Source: Armatimonadaceae bacterium (GTDB taxonomy: Bacteria; Armatimonadota; Armatimonadia; Armatimonadales; Armatimonadaceae). Taken from it: 25,453 nucleotides of DNA. This document shows, piece after piece, positions 1 through 7,608 of this stretch. The notes under the pieces are model-generated. The model did not search any database. It was not told the DNA's origin and was given only the letters and a program-made list of their open reading frames with translations. The position numbers and the translations under genes were made by a program. The stretch lies in NCBI GenBank assembly GCA_030446525.1, contig JAUJNC010000098.1, positions 1 to 25,453 on the forward strand, read 5' to 3'. The first letter of the stretch is position 1; each line of letters opens with the position of its first letter.

Positions 1-330
1 CGTTGGGCTCGGAGCCCATGAAGGCGTCGACGTCGCCCTTCTCCAGCGCCGCCGCTGCCCGTCCTGGGTGACGTACTCCCGGATCTGGAGCTTGCCTTCG
101 ACGGCGATCAGCCGGCCCTTGCCCAGGTAGTTGGCGGCGAACTCGGCGTTCTGTCGCCACGAGACGATGTCGATGAAGTCGGCCTGTTTTTCCTGCCCTT
201 GCGCCCGCGCTTCGGCGGACATGGGCCGGTCCACGGCGATGCGGAACGTCGTCACGGCGATGCCGGACGGCGTGAACTTTAGCTCCGGATCGTTGGCCAG
301 CCGGCCAATGAGGATCACCCGATTCAGCAT
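1..330 (-). CDS. ssb: Single-stranded DNA-binding protein, partial (3' end outside window)
   Basis: Reading down from ATG at 330, the protein begins MLNRVILIGRLANDPELKF and continues through GIAVTTFRIAVDR, FIDIVSWRQNAEFAANYLGKG and RLIAVEGKLQIREYV. This is the ordered set of OB-fold strands of bacterial SSB, which coats single-stranded DNA in replication and repair. The pattern RLxxDPELK...TxFxxAVDR...DFIxxVxWRxxAE is diagnostic of the family. About 90 residues read cleanly to YVTQD. The frame then shifts near 55-62, because the plausible continuation ALEKGDVDAFMGSEPN lies in another frame. The C-terminal tail that recruits partner proteins is beyond the window edge. It follows rpsF on the same strand with a 117-bp gap, the usual rpsF-ssb order; rpsR and rplI, if present, lie outside. 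The identity is secure, and the frameshift is probably a sequence error. Confidence 0.93.
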   Translation of the reverse strand, partial: MLNRVILIGRLANDPELKFTPSGIAVTTFRIAVDRPMSAEARAQGQEKQADFIDIVSWRQNAEFAANYLGKGRLIAVEGKLQIREYVTQDGQRRRWRRATSTPSWAPSPT

Positions 331-447
331 TTCACAACCTCCCTACACCATAGTCAGAGTTTCTCTACACAAGGCGCCGCGGCCGCCCGCGCGACCTGCC
401 GGCGCCGAAAGCCGATCCTCGTCACACCGAACCCTGTGTGAAAACTG

Positions 448-1038
448 TCAGGCGGGCGCCCCGGTCGGCTCCTCTTCCTCCGCGGCGGGCGCGGTGTCCG
501 CCTGCGCGTCGGCCGCATCCTCAGCCCGCGCGGCCGGCGCTTGCTCCCCGTCGCCGGGTTCCCCGGGCGGGGGTGCGGCGGCGAGCTCCGTCACCGGCTC
601 CGCAGCCGGCGGAGGTGCGGCGGCGGCGAGCTCCGTCACCGGCTCCGCACTACTGGGCGCGGCGGGGGCGGCGGCGGCCCGGGCGGCCATCTCGCGCTCC
701 CGGCGCTCGCTTTCGGCCAGGCGCGCCCGGGACGGGAAGCGGTCCGCCTTGTCGTCCTGCTTGATCACCAGGTGGCGCAGGACGTCGTCGCTGATGCGGA
801 AGATGCGGTCCAGCTCGTCCTTGGCGGCCGGCTCGGACCGGAAGTTCATCACGACGTGGATCCCCTCGCGCCGCCCCTTCACCTCGTACGCCAGGCGGCG
901 GGGATCCCACCGGTCGATGTCGTCCACGACGCCGCCGCCGCGGGTGACGACGCCCGAATACTTGTCCACGATGGCGCCCGACTGCTCTTCGGGCAGGCCC
1001 GTCTCGATGATATAGATCGCCTCGTAGGCGGTCTCCAT
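448..1038 (-). CDS. rpsF: 30S ribosomal protein S6 with long Ala/Pro/Glu-rich tail
   Basis: The N-terminal ~100 residues (METAYEAIYIIETGLPEEQ, then IDRWDPRRLAYEVKGRREGIHVVMNF, then ISDDVLRHLVIKQDD) are S6. S6 binds 16S rRNA with S18 on the small-subunit platform. I chose ATG at 1038 because GGGAGGAG lies just upstream; an upstream in-frame start at 1119 would add 27 unrelated residues. The protein is 196 aa, whereas S6 is usually 95-135 aa. The extra ~85 residues are low-complexity Ala/Pro/Glu and contain the duplicated unit AEPVTELAAA, encoded by a near-identical DNA repeat at about 567-652. The tail is acidic at its end (AEEEEPTGAPA). ssb follows 117 bp downstream. A strong sigma-70-type promoter and a GC-rich hairpin leader lie upstream. 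Confidence 0.95.
   Translation of the reverse strand: METAYEAIYIIETGLPEEQSGAIVDKYSGVVTRGGGVVDDIDRWDPRRLAYEVKGRREGIHVVMNFRSEPAAKDELDRIFRISDDVLRHLVIKQDDKADRFPSRARLAESERREREMAARAAAAPAAPSSAEPVTELAAAAPPPAAEPVTELAAAPPPGEPGDGEQAPAARAEDAADAQADTAPAAEEEEPTGAPA
567..652 (-). repeat. In-frame tandem duplication in the rpsF tail
   Basis: The block GAGCTCCGTCACCGGCTCCG (plus strand) occurs twice, at about 570-603 and 625-650, embedded in GGCGGCGGC-rich sequence. On the coding strand each copy encodes AEPVTELAAA followed by a proline run. The two copies are almost identical at the DNA level, which suggests recent expansion of the S6 tail. Confidence 0.75.
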
Positions 1039-1100
1039 AACCTGTCTCCTCCCTCTGGTCGTGATCGTCCCCGGGCACGCGGTCCGGGGCAGGGAAGCAC

Positions 1101-1134
1101 GGCGCCCCCCCACCCGCACGCGGGTGGCGGCGCC
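1101..1134 (-). promoter_or_regulatory. GC-rich hairpin in rpsF 5' leader (possible S6:S18 autoregulatory element)
   Basis: Between the promoter and the rpsF start lies a nested inverted repeat. The inner arms are ACCCGC (1112-1117) and GCGGGT (1120-1125), and the outer arms are GGCGCC (1101-1106) and GGCGCC (1129-1134), separated by an asymmetric internal loop. Many bacteria autoregulate rpsF through a leader that mimics the S6:S18 binding site on 16S rRNA. I see only a stable hairpin in the right place and did not verify the conserved bulge, so the regulatory role is a guess. Confidence 0.35.
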
Positions 1135-1158
1135 GGTACACCTTCATTTTACGGGGCA

Positions 1159-1187
1159 ATTATAGCACGTCCGCGATGTCTGTGCAA
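1159..1187 (-). promoter_or_regulatory. Promoter of rpsF-ssb
   Basis: On the minus strand the -35 is TTGCAC (1187-1182), the spacer is exactly 17 nt, and the -10 is a perfect TATAAT (1164-1159). Transcription would start near 1152, giving a leader of about 114 nt that includes the hairpin at 1101-1134. The promoter lies in the gap between the upstream glycosidase gene (stop at 1204) and rpsF. Confidence 0.85.
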
Positions 1188-1203
1188 CCTGCTAAAAGGA
1201 CCG

Positions 1204-2518
1204 TTACGCACCGCCCGTCGTCAGGCGCACCTCGTAGGCGCGCAGGGGGAGACTGCGGCCGTCCCGCCGGACTGTGACCGGCGCGGCGCGCTTGTTGATG
1301 AGCAGCGTCTCGGTCGCGGACGCCAGCACTTCGACATCCGGCGAGGAGGAGGTGGCCTCGAAGAGCCGAGTGCCCGGTCCGAAGTGATCATGGAACGCTT
1401 TGAACACGCCGTAAAGCGGGTACGGCCGCGCCCCGCCCGGCTGCCGCGCGTCGGAAAAGAGGGCGTGGCCGACCTCGCTGGTGTCCATCGGCTGCCAGAG
1501 CAGGACGGCCGACGCGCCGCCGAGCAGGGCGTGCCGGAGCGCGGAGGCGTTGATGGCGGCCTGCGCCTCCGGGCCGTCGGCTTTGCCGCTCGCGTAAAAC
1601 TCGGCGAACCAGACCGGCAGGTCGGTCCTGGCGCGGATCTGGCGCACGATGTCCCCGAACAGGTGCGTGCGGCCCATCTGCTCGCCCTCGGTGTACGTGT
1701 TCCTGTCGTGGTAGTCCTTGATGCTGCGGTCGATCACGAAGAACTCGGCGCCCTTTTTGTGCTTCAGCCAGTAGTCCAGCACTTCCCACTGCCGCGCGCG
1801 GATCGGGGTCTCGGTCGCCCACGACCAGTCGCCCCGCTCCGAATCGGCGCCCTTTTTGTTCGAGCCGGTCCCCTCGATCACCAGGTACGGCCCGCCCACC
1901 TGGATCTTCCGGTCCACGGCCTTGAGGGCGTCGTAGACGAGGTTGTACATTTTCGTATAGTTCTGGCTGTTCCAGTTGTTCGCGGTCTTGTCCCAGAAGC
2001 CCTTGAACTCGTTCCAAACCTGGAAATGCTTGACGTCCGGGTAGCGCCGGGCGACGGCGGCGGCGAGACGGGCGAAGTCGGCGTAGTGCTCGGGCAGCGG
2101 CGCGACCTCATCGATCTGGACCAGTCCGTCTTGCCGGCCGCGCCTTCATCCAGTCGGGCGCGGCGCACAGCGTGATCACGGGCACGGCCCCGGGATGGAG
2201 CGGACCGTAATCACCGCGCTTGTCCAGGGACTCCCCAGTCGTACACGCCGGGCGCCGGAGTTCAGGTTCATCGTGCCCCAGCCCATGATGTGCACGTTCT
2301 GGTAGCGGCACGCCCCGGCGAGCAGCGCCTTGCGCGATCGCCTCGGGTCGCCGCCGGTGTCCCGACTGTAGCGCGTGTGCGTCACGCCGAGCGCGAGCCG
2401 GCGCTTTCGCCGGCCGACCGGGTGCGGTCCACGGTGACGTTCACCACATCCTGTGCCGGCGCTGCCCGGGCCGCCGTGAAAAGGCAGCACAGGCCAGCGC
2501 GCGATAAACGGCTTTCAA
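1204..2518 (-). CDS. Secreted glycoside hydrolase, clan GH-A (GH39-like), frameshifted
   Basis: The reconstructed protein starts at TTG 2518 (AGGAG five bases upstream) with a signal peptide: LKAVYRALACAAF, then FTAARAAPAQ after correcting a T-run, with likely cleavage after ARA. It continues through GVTHTRYSRDTGGD, YQNVHIMGWGTMNLN, VPVITLCAAPDWMK and LPEHYADFARLAAAVARRYPDVK. The acid/base motif is FQVWNEF, with Glu codon 2008-2010. The nucleophile motif is PVWFAEFYASGK, with Glu codon 1600-1602. WNE plus a late Glu on strand 7 is the clan GH-A TIM-barrel arrangement, as in GH39 beta-xylosidases. A small beta domain (LLINKRAAPVTVRRDG) ends the protein. Frame changes fall near 2485, 2400, 2330, 2240 and 2130. 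The last 290 residues are clean. The substrate cannot be predicted. Confidence 0.75.
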
Positions 2519-2549
2519 GGCGGTGCTCCTGCGGCCCGGGGGCCAGGTG

Positions 2550-3508
2550 TCAGGCGTCGCGCAGGTCCTGGAACAGGACCGTGGACGAGTAGCGCTCGGC
2601 GTTGGACGGGATGATGACGACGATCAGCTTGCCGGCATTCTCCGGGCGCTTGCCGACCCCATCGACGGCGGCATGAACGGCCGCGCCCGACAGATGCCGA
2701 CGGCCAGCCCCCTCGCGCATGCAGCGCCGCGCCATCGCCACCGACTCCTCGTTGGTCACCTGGAACACCTCGTCCACCTGCTCCATGTCCAGGTTCTGCG
2801 GGATGAAGCCCGCGCCGATGCCCTGGATCTTGTGCGGCCCCGGCTGGAGCGGCTCGCCGTGCTTGGCCTGGGTCATCACCGGCGAGTGCACCGGCTCCAC
2901 CCCACGGTGCGGAAGCTGGGCTTGCGCGGCTTGATCATCTCGGAGACGCCGGTGATCGTCCCGCCCGTGCCGACGCCCGCCACCGCCAATGTCCACCTTG
3001 CCGTCGGTGTCGTTCCAGATCTCTTCGGCCGTCGTTCTGCGGTGAATCTCGGATTCGCCGGGTTGTTGAACTGCTGCGGCATGAAGGCGTCCGGCGTGGA
3101 CGCCAGCGATCTCCTCGGCCCTGGCCACAACGCCCTTCATCCCCTTGGGCCCCTCGGTCAGCACCAGGCTCGGCTCCGTAGCCCTTGAGGCAACAGGCGG
3201 CGCTCCATGCTCATGGTGTCCGGCATGCAGAGGATGAGCTTGTAGCCCTTGGCGGCGCAGGTGAACGCGAGGGCGATGCCTGTTGCCCGACGTCGGCTCG
3301 ATGATGGTCGTCACGCCCGGCTTGATCGTGCCCGCCTTTTTCGGCGTCCTCGATCATGTTCACCCCGATCCGGTCCTTGACCGAGAAGCCGGGGTTCAGG
3401 TACTCCAGCTTGCACACGATGTCCGCCTTCGCACCTTCGCTGACGCGGTGCAGGCGGACAGCAGGTGTTGCCGATAAAGAGCTGGGTCGGGTTGTCGTAG
3501 ATTCTCAT
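2550..3508 (-). CDS. cysK: Cysteine synthase A (O-acetylserine sulfhydrylase), frameshifted
   Basis: The enzyme joins O-acetylserine and sulfide to cysteine using PLP. Across several frames the protein reads [40 protein letters not shown] (PLP lysine in SVKDR), IIEPTSGN (the TSGNTG substrate loop), [14 protein letters not shown], [36 protein letters not shown] (phosphate-binding glycine loop), [14 protein letters not shown] and SGAAVHAAV, ending FQDLRDA at 2550. Length is about 315 residues, normal for CysK. At least ten single-base indels interrupt it, for example an added A in GAAAAG near 3340 and an added C in GAG|CTG near 3168. It starts 12 bp after the Rrf2 regulator stop, with GAGGGA before the ATG, so the two are cotranscribed. 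Sulfur regulation is likely. Confidence 0.92.
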
Positions 3509-3520
3509 AATCGTCCCTCA

Positions 3521-3962
3521 TCAAATATGCATCATGTAGCCGTGGTCGCGCAGCGCCTCGGCGCGCTCGTCGAGCAGATCCTGGATCGTCGTGTTGTCGG
3601 CCACGCTGCGGATGGCGTTGCGCACGGCGATCCAGACGCCGCGCACGACCGCGGACTCGGTGCTTTCCGGCGCGTCACTCCCCTTCTCCTGGAGGCTCCG
3701 TCGGCACGAGCGGGCCGGACAGGGCGCGCAGCACGTCCCCGACGGTGACGCGCTCGGGCCCCGACGCCAGGGCGTAGCCGCCCCCGCCCCACGCGTCGAG
3801 CGCACCACCTCGGCCCGGCGCAGGGCGGCTGGGGCGCTAGGAACTGCTCGGGGATGTGCTGGCGCTGCGCGATCTCGCGGGTCTGCACCGGTCCCGCGCC
3901 CGTGTGGGCGGCCAGGTCAGGACCGCGCGCAGTCCGTAGTCTTCTTTGGCGGTGAAATTCAC
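3521..3962 (-). CDS. Rrf2-family transcriptional regulator, CymR-like, frameshifted
   Basis: The reconstructed protein starts at GTG 3962 (AAGGAGG upstream): VNFTAKEDYGLRAVLDLAAHTG, VQTREIAQRQHIPEQFLA, EVVRSTRGAGGGYALASGPERVTVGDVLRAL, then ESAVVRGVWIAVRNAIRSVADNTTIQDLL. This is the winged-helix plus dimerisation-helix layout of Rrf2 proteins, of normal size (~147 aa). I find none of the three clustered cysteines that hold the Fe-S cluster in IscR, so it is more likely CymR-like, a repressor of cysteine/sulfur genes. It ends in HGYMMHI, a free C-terminal isoleucine like the tails that dock into the CysK active site. It sits directly upstream of cysK, and a palindrome overlaps its own promoter, which suggests autoregulation. 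Frame changes fall near 3915, 3840, 3790 and 3700. Confidence 0.88.
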
Positions 3963-4014
3963 GGGACGGGTGTGGCCTCCTTGTCACCAGGCGGCGGCCT
4001 TGCCGCAACTGACT

Positions 4015-4031
4015 TAATCGGTCAGCGATTA
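4015..4031 (-). promoter_or_regulatory. Inverted-repeat operator candidate for the Rrf2-cysK operon
   Basis: A perfect inverted repeat TAATCG-GTCAG-CGATTA occupies 4015-4031, covering roughly +3 to +19 relative to the start site predicted from the promoter at 4041-4070. Rrf2 regulators bind short AT-rich dyads, and a site over the start region of their own gene is typical of autorepression. Binding is inferred from position and symmetry only. Confidence 0.6.
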
Positions 4032-4040
4032 GGTTATCTT

Positions 4041-4070
4041 ATTGTACCGCCGGGCGATAAGCGGTGTCAA
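4041..4070 (-). promoter_or_regulatory. Promoter of the Rrf2-cysK operon
   Basis: On the minus strand the -35 is a perfect TTGACA (4070-4065), the spacer is 18 nt and the -10 is TACAAT (4046-4041), with predicted start near 4034. It begins 10 bp after the stop codon of the upstream ParB-like gene, separating this operon from the preceding one. Confidence 0.85.
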
Positions 4071-4079
4071 TGACAGCCT

Positions 4080-4455
4080 TCATCCCCACCCGGTCCGCCG
4101 CGCTCTCCCCGGGTGGGGGAGATTTCTCGGGCGGCGGATGTCAGGCTCGGGGTCTTCGGGGAACCGGACGGCGTCGATCTCGGTCTTGCCGTCGAGCCAG
4201 GCGCGCACGACGCGGTGGCCGCCGTCCATCAGGCTCGCCGCGGGCGTTCAAAGTGATGGGGTGCGAGAGAGTCGGCGTTCAGGATGCGCCGGGCGTGCTC
4301 GCCGACCTGGCGCAGCGTGGGGCCTTGCCGCCGAACCAGCAGTCCTGGTCGAGGACGGCCGAGACGCTGTCGAGGGACGGCCTTGACGGGAGCGCGCGCG
4401 ATTTCCCACAGCCGCTCGATGTCGTAGATGCGCCGCTCGCCATCGACGACGGTCA
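4080..4455 (-). CDS. Conserved hypothetical protein with ParB-like (MDGGHR) motif, frameshifted
   Basis: The reconstruction reads TVVDGERRIYDIERLWEIA, then VPRQR/DQDCWF, PTLRQVGEHARRILNADSLAHPI, MDGGHRVVRAWLDGKTEIDAVRFPEDPEPDIRR, and ends at TGA 4080-4082, about 120 residues. The xMDGxHRxxxAxxxG segment resembles the GxHR box of ParB/Srx-type nuclease folds, and a widespread family of small uncharacterised proteins has this layout. The function is unknown. No clear start codon survives: the gene follows the RNase H stop (4453-4455) directly, and an indel there may have destroyed an overlapping ATGA. It is the last gene of the operon that starts at 8713. Confidence 0.65.
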
Positions 4456-4944
4456 GTAGGTGTGGGAAAACGGGGAGCGCGGCTTCTCCGGCCCCGGTTC
4501 GGGCGGGCCGGGCCGCTCGTCGGGCGCGGCCGGCGGCGCTGCGGCGCCGGCGACGCCCTGGTTGAGCGCTTGTCGGCAGGGCGTTCTTTCCGCGCAAAAC
4601 GTGGGTGACGGTGGCGCGGTGGAAGCGGGCGAGCAGGCGGCGCGCTTCCTCGTACAGGGGAGGAGCAGGGGCGACGTGACCTGGTAGCGGCCGGAAAGCT
4701 GGCGGGCCATCAGGCTCGGAGTCGGTGCGCACCTCGACCTCGTCCGCGCCGCGCAGCAGGGCCTCGGAAAGGCCGCGCAGGAGCGTGCCCGGTACTCGGC
4801 GACGTTGTTGGTGGCCGTGCCGATGCCTTCACCGATCGCCGCCGGGGAGCTCGGCCTCGCCGTCGCGGTACAGCACGACGCCGATGCCGGCGGGGCCGGG
4901 TTCCCCTTGGCCGCGCCGTCGGTGTGCAGGATGAGCTTATTCAC
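4453..4944 (-). CDS. Ribonuclease HI family protein, frameshifted
   Basis: The protein begins MNKLILHTDGAAKGNPGPA (GTG at 4944), where Asp9 in HTDGAAKGNP is the first catalytic carboxylate. ATNNVAEYRAL supplies the catalytic Glu and VRTDSELMARQLSGRYQV the second Asp. After frame correction, HVLRGKNALADK followed by LNQGVAG supplies the last Asp. This is the DEDD active site of RNase H, which cleaves RNA in RNA:DNA hybrids. The length (~160 aa) and the lack of a basic protrusion match the short YpdQ-like RNase HI group. A proline-rich tail of about 30 residues (PPAAPDERPGPPEPGPEKPR) follows the domain. It starts 12 bp after the zinc-ribbon gene stop. The zinc ribbon-RNase HI pairing is common and suggests a functional link. 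Several single-base indels break the frame between 4560 and 4890. Confidence 0.85.
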   Translation of the reverse strand: MNKLILHTDGAAKGNPAPPASASCCTATARPSSPAAIGEGIGTATNNVAEYRARSCAAFPRPCCAARTRSRCAPTPSLMARQLSGRYQVTSPLLLPCTRKRAACSPASTAPPSPTFCAERTPCRQALNQGVAGAAAPPAAPDERPGPPEPGPEKPRSPFSHTY

Positions 4945-4956
4945 CGGGTTCCATTC

Positions 4957-5684
4957 TCAAGTGGCGGGGGCCGCGGGGACGAGGATGCGCCCGCAGTGAT
5001 CGCATACTTCGACCGTCTGCGCCGCCTTGACGGCATCGGCGAGGCTCGTGTTGAGCCGGATGTGGCAGGCGCCGCATTCGCCGTCCGCCGAGATCGCCGC
5101 CGCGCCCACCCCGTTCTTTTGGCGCGGGTGCCGTCGTAGCGCTGGAGCAGAGCGCCGGGGACGTGGCTCGCGGCCTCCGACTGCTCCTTCTGGTAGGCAG
5201 CGATCTCTCGGCGGAAAGCGCGGCGTGCCGTTCCTTGTAGGCCGCCCGGACTGCGCGGTACCGGTCGGCGAGCGCCGCCCGGCCGGGCCTCGGCGGCCGC
5301 GGCGCCGCTCAGCCCCCGCCGCCTCCATCGCCTCCAGGACCCGCGTCTCCCCGTCACCGCGCTGCCGGCCGAGCATCTCGGCTTCCTTTGCAGGTTCTCC
5401 AGCCTCCTTGGGCCGTTCCTCACGGTGCCCGAAGAAGAGGGTCTTCTGGACCTGGGCGGCCTTGGCCTCGATGCTCTGCAGGCGCATCTCGGCGTCGTGC
5501 TGCCCGGCCTGCGCCCCGGATCGCGGCAGAGCGGAGCCGCTCCGCCTCGGCCTTGGCGGCGTTGTAGGCGGCGGCGAGGGTCGCGCCGGTGTCGAGCGCG
5601 GCCAGGGCGGCCTGGGCGCGACCGATCTTCGCGTCTACCTCCTGTACTCCCAGGAGGGGCTTGCAGGTCATCGAAAAGCGGCAT
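4957..5684 (-). CDS. C4-type zinc-ribbon coiled-coil protein (DUF164/CdsZ type), frameshifted
   Basis: The protein starts MPLFDDL (ATG 5684, TGAGG upstream) and continues LLGVQEVDAKIGRAQAALAAL. It then runs as a long, charged, heptad-like helical region (AAKAEAERLRSA, MRLQSIEAKAAQVQKTLFFGHREERPKEAGE, REIAAYQKEQSEAASHVPGALLQRYD). It ends with two CxxC knuckles, ECGACHIRLN and VEVCDHCGRILV, that should bind one zinc. This matches the ~240-residue zinc-ribbon/coiled-coil family often encoded beside RNase HI or a Nif3-like protein. Its exact role is unknown, with nucleic-acid or envelope trafficking roles suggested for relatives. An indel after codon 7 and others near 5390, 5310 and 5220 break the frame. 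The gap to the glycosyltransferase stop is 9 bp. Confidence 0.82.
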
Positions 5685-5693
5685 GGGTTTGCC

Positions 5694-6362
5694 TCATCGG
5701 CCCCGGGACCTCCGGCGGCGCCGGACCAGGTACGGCAGCATCTGCCGGTACATCCGCAGGCGGGCGGTCACGCCCCGGGCGAGGCCGAGCTTCTCCTCCT
5801 TCATGGGATGGGTGACGCCCGCCAGCACGACCCGGGCGATCGGCAGGCCGGCGTCGGCGACGTGGCCCGTCACGGCCAGCTCCACGCCGAAGCCGGAGCG
5901 GGCCAGACCCGGAACGGCCAGGAAGACGTCGCGCCGGACGGCGCGCTGCCCGGTGATGTTGGGGACCAGAAGCTGCGACAGGTCGGTCGCGCCGCGCCCC
6001 CCGCGGAACACGCCGAGCGCCATCGCCGCCCGGCCGTCCGCGACCGGCGCGACGAGCGCGTCCACATGCGCCGGCGTCAGGCCGATCAGGTCGGCGTCGA
6101 AAAAGACGAGCACCTCGGCGCGGGTCGCCTCGGCGCCGCGCCGCATCGCCGCCCCCTTGCCCTGGTTTTCGGCGAGCCGGAGCACGCACAGGCGGCCCGC
6201 CTGCGCCGCCGGGTGCGCCGACGCCGTCTGGTGCGTCGCGTCGGACGAGCCGTCGTCCACGACCACGATGCCGTCCACCCGGGACGCCCCGGCCAGGGCG
6301 TCCAGCACGCAGGTGATCCGCTGCGCCTCGTTGTAGGCCGGCACGATGGCGCAGACCTTCAA
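5694..6362 (-). CDS. Glycosyltransferase family 2 protein
   Basis: This 222-residue protein reads cleanly. It starts at TTG 6362 (MKVCAIVPAYNEAQRI). The GT-A fold marks are visible: VPAYNE at strand 1, VVDDGSSDAT for nucleotide-sugar binding, AENQGKGAAMRRG, and FFDADLIG as the metal-binding DxD motif. Later come NITGQRAVRRDVF, FGVELAVTGHV and GVTHPMKEEKLG, as in dolichyl-phosphate-mannose-synthase-like and glucosyl-phosphoglycerate-synthase-like enzymes. There is no membrane segment; a basic tail (RRRRRSRGR) may touch lipid. The acceptor cannot be predicted. It lies 31 bp after the M48 protease gene and 9 bp before the zinc-ribbon gene, inside the operon. Confidence 0.9.
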   Translation of the reverse strand: MKVCAIVPAYNEAQRITCVLDALAGASRVDGIVVVDDGSSDATHQTASAHPAAQAGRLCVLRLAENQGKGAAMRRGAEATRAEVLVFFDADLIGLTPAHVDALVAPVADGRAAMALGVFRGGRGATDLSQLLVPNITGQRAVRRDVFLAVPGLARSGFGVELAVTGHVADAGLPIARVVLAGVTHPMKEEKLGLARGVTARLRMYRQMLPYLVRRRRRSRGR

Positions 6363-6393
6363 GCCCGCGCCCCCGCCGCGCCTGGCTGGCCGT

Positions 6394-7167
6394 TCACCGT
6401 GACGCGGTCTGTCCCTTCCGGTACTCGGCGGCGCGCTGCTCCGCCCGCAGTATGCGCTCGTCCGTGAGCGGGTGGCTGGACAGCCACTCGGGGCCGCCGC
6501 GCCCCCCCTTGGTCTTCATCTTGCGGAAGAACGACGCCATGGCGCCCGGGTCGTACCCGGCGGCGGTGAAGTAGCGGAACCCGACCTCGTCCGCCTCGCT
6601 CTCGTCGCCGCGCGAATAGTTGAGCTGGTCCAGCGTCAGCCCGATGTTGGCGAGCACCTGCACCAGATCCGACTTGCCCTGGGTCAGGATCGAGGCGATC
6701 AGCCCCTTGCCCTGCGCGTCCGATATCTGCTTGGCCGAATGGCGGCGGGTGATGTGCGCCGCCTCGTGCCCCAGCACGGAGGCGATCTCGTCGTCGCTCT
6801 CCGCCAGCTCCATCAGGCCGCGGTAGAAGTAGATCGGCCCGCCGGGGAGCGCGAACGCGTTGACCTCCTTGGAATCGATCACCTTGACCGAATACGGGAC
6901 ATCGAAGTCCTGGCGGGCCTGCGGCAGGACCCGCTCCGCGATGCGCTGCATGCGCGCGTTGATGGCGGGGTCCTCCTCGATCTTGTATTTCCGCTCGATG
7001 TCACCCCGGGCCTGCTGTCCGATCTCGACCTCCAGGGACTTGGACAGCATGTTCCCGAAGCGCGCTTTGCACCCGGCGGTCGTGGTCCCGCCGAGGGCGA
7101 AGGCGCCCAGCGTCGCGGCGGCGAGCAGGCCCGTCACCGCCCGGCGCGTCCTGGAAGTTATGTTCAT
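6394..7167 (-). CDS. M48-family zinc metalloprotease, lipoprotein
   Basis: I chose ATG 7167 (MNITSRTRRAV), whose ATGA overlaps the stop of the upstream gene. An N-terminal signal with Arg-rich start and hydrophobic core ends in TTTAGC, a lipobox-like site with Cys33, so the protein is probably an outer-facing lipoprotein. The protease domain follows: FALPGGPIYFYRGLM, the zinc motif HEAAH at residues 134-138 (VLGHEAAHITRRHS), and the third-ligand motif DESEADEVG at about 188-196. The end LSSHPLTDERI is typical of BepA/LoiP-like M48 proteins, which trim or degrade misfolded envelope proteins. At 257 residues it lacks the TPR domain of BepA. The frame is clean throughout. Confidence 0.92.
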   Translation of the reverse strand: MNITSRTRRAVTGLLAAATLGAFALGGTTTAGCKARFGNMLSKSLEVEIGQQARGDIERKYKIEEDPAINARMQRIAERVLPQARQDFDVPYSVKVIDSKEVNAFALPGGPIYFYRGLMELAESDDEIASVLGHEAAHITRRHSAKQISDAQGKGLIASILTQGKSDLVQVLANIGLTLDQLNYSRGDESEADEVGFRYFTAAGYDPGAMASFFRKMKTKGGRGGPEWLSSHPLTDERILRAEQRAAEYRKGQTASR

Positions 7168-7604
7168 GGCTTTTTCTCGCTTTCCTTGCCGGCCCTCGCG
7201 GCGGGGTCCTCCCGCCGCTGCCACAGCGCCTCCGCCTGGTCCGACAGGGACCGGAGCGTGCCGCGCAGCTCCGCCAGCGTGCCGGCGCCGGCGTCGCGGG
7301 CGCCCCGTGACACCCGCCCGAGCGCGTCGGTCGCGGCGCGCAGCTCGCGCTGCGCGTCGGCATACTCTTTCTTACGCAAAAACCCCTGCGCTTGCTCCGC
7401 GTGCCGGCGCGCCCGTGCCAGGAGCGCCCCGCCGTCCGGCGCCCCCCGCGCGCCCCCACCCTTTTGGACGGCGTCCACGCGCTCCCGTTTCAGCGTCTGG
7501 ACTTCGGCGCGCAGAACATTTATCTGCCACGTGTTGTACCCAAACGCGGCGGCGATCAACAGCCAGAAGATCAGCCGGAAGATACCGCCGAGGACCTTTC
7601 TCAT
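7164..7604 (-). CDS. Membrane-anchored coiled-coil protein, unknown function
   Basis: This 146-residue protein begins MRKVLGGIFRLIFWLLIAAAF, a single N-terminal membrane anchor (about residues 5-23). A heptad-like stretch INVLRAEVQTLKRERVDAV follows, then a glycine-rich linker, then a helical region rich in Ala, Arg and Gln (RARRHAEQAQGFLRKKEYADAQRELRAATDALG) resembling a TPR-like or helical-bundle fold. I do not recognise the family. Its stop overlaps the M48 start by four bases (ATGA), which implies translational coupling. A link to envelope maintenance is inferred from this coupling only. Confidence 0.85.
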   Translation of the reverse strand: MRKVLGGIFRLIFWLLIAAAFGYNTWQINVLRAEVQTLKRERVDAVQKGGGARGAPDGGALLARARRHAEQAQGFLRKKEYADAQRELRAATDALGRVSRGARDAGAGTLAELRGTLRSLSDQAEALWQRREDPAARAGKESEKKP

Positions 7605-7608
7605 CGTC

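Noticed and set aside
570..650. CRISPR-like or regulatory direct repeat
   Set aside because: The two copies lie in frame within the S6 tail and encode the same peptide, so they are a coding duplication; no spaced repeat array exists in the window.
1039..1119. Longer S6 start at 1119
   Set aside because: It would add 27 residues unlike any S6, while ATG 1038 has GGGAGGAG in place and matches the family start.
541..2175. A 544-codon plus-strand open frame across rpsF, its promoter and the glycosidase
   Set aside because: It runs over a clear minus-strand promoter and two recognised genes and has no family signature.
2550..5684. True pseudogene cluster (cysK, Rrf2, rnh, zinc ribbon)
   Set aside because: Residues are conserved right across every indel, there are no large deletions or nonsense substitutions, and promoter and operator are intact. 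Decay would also have changed amino acids.
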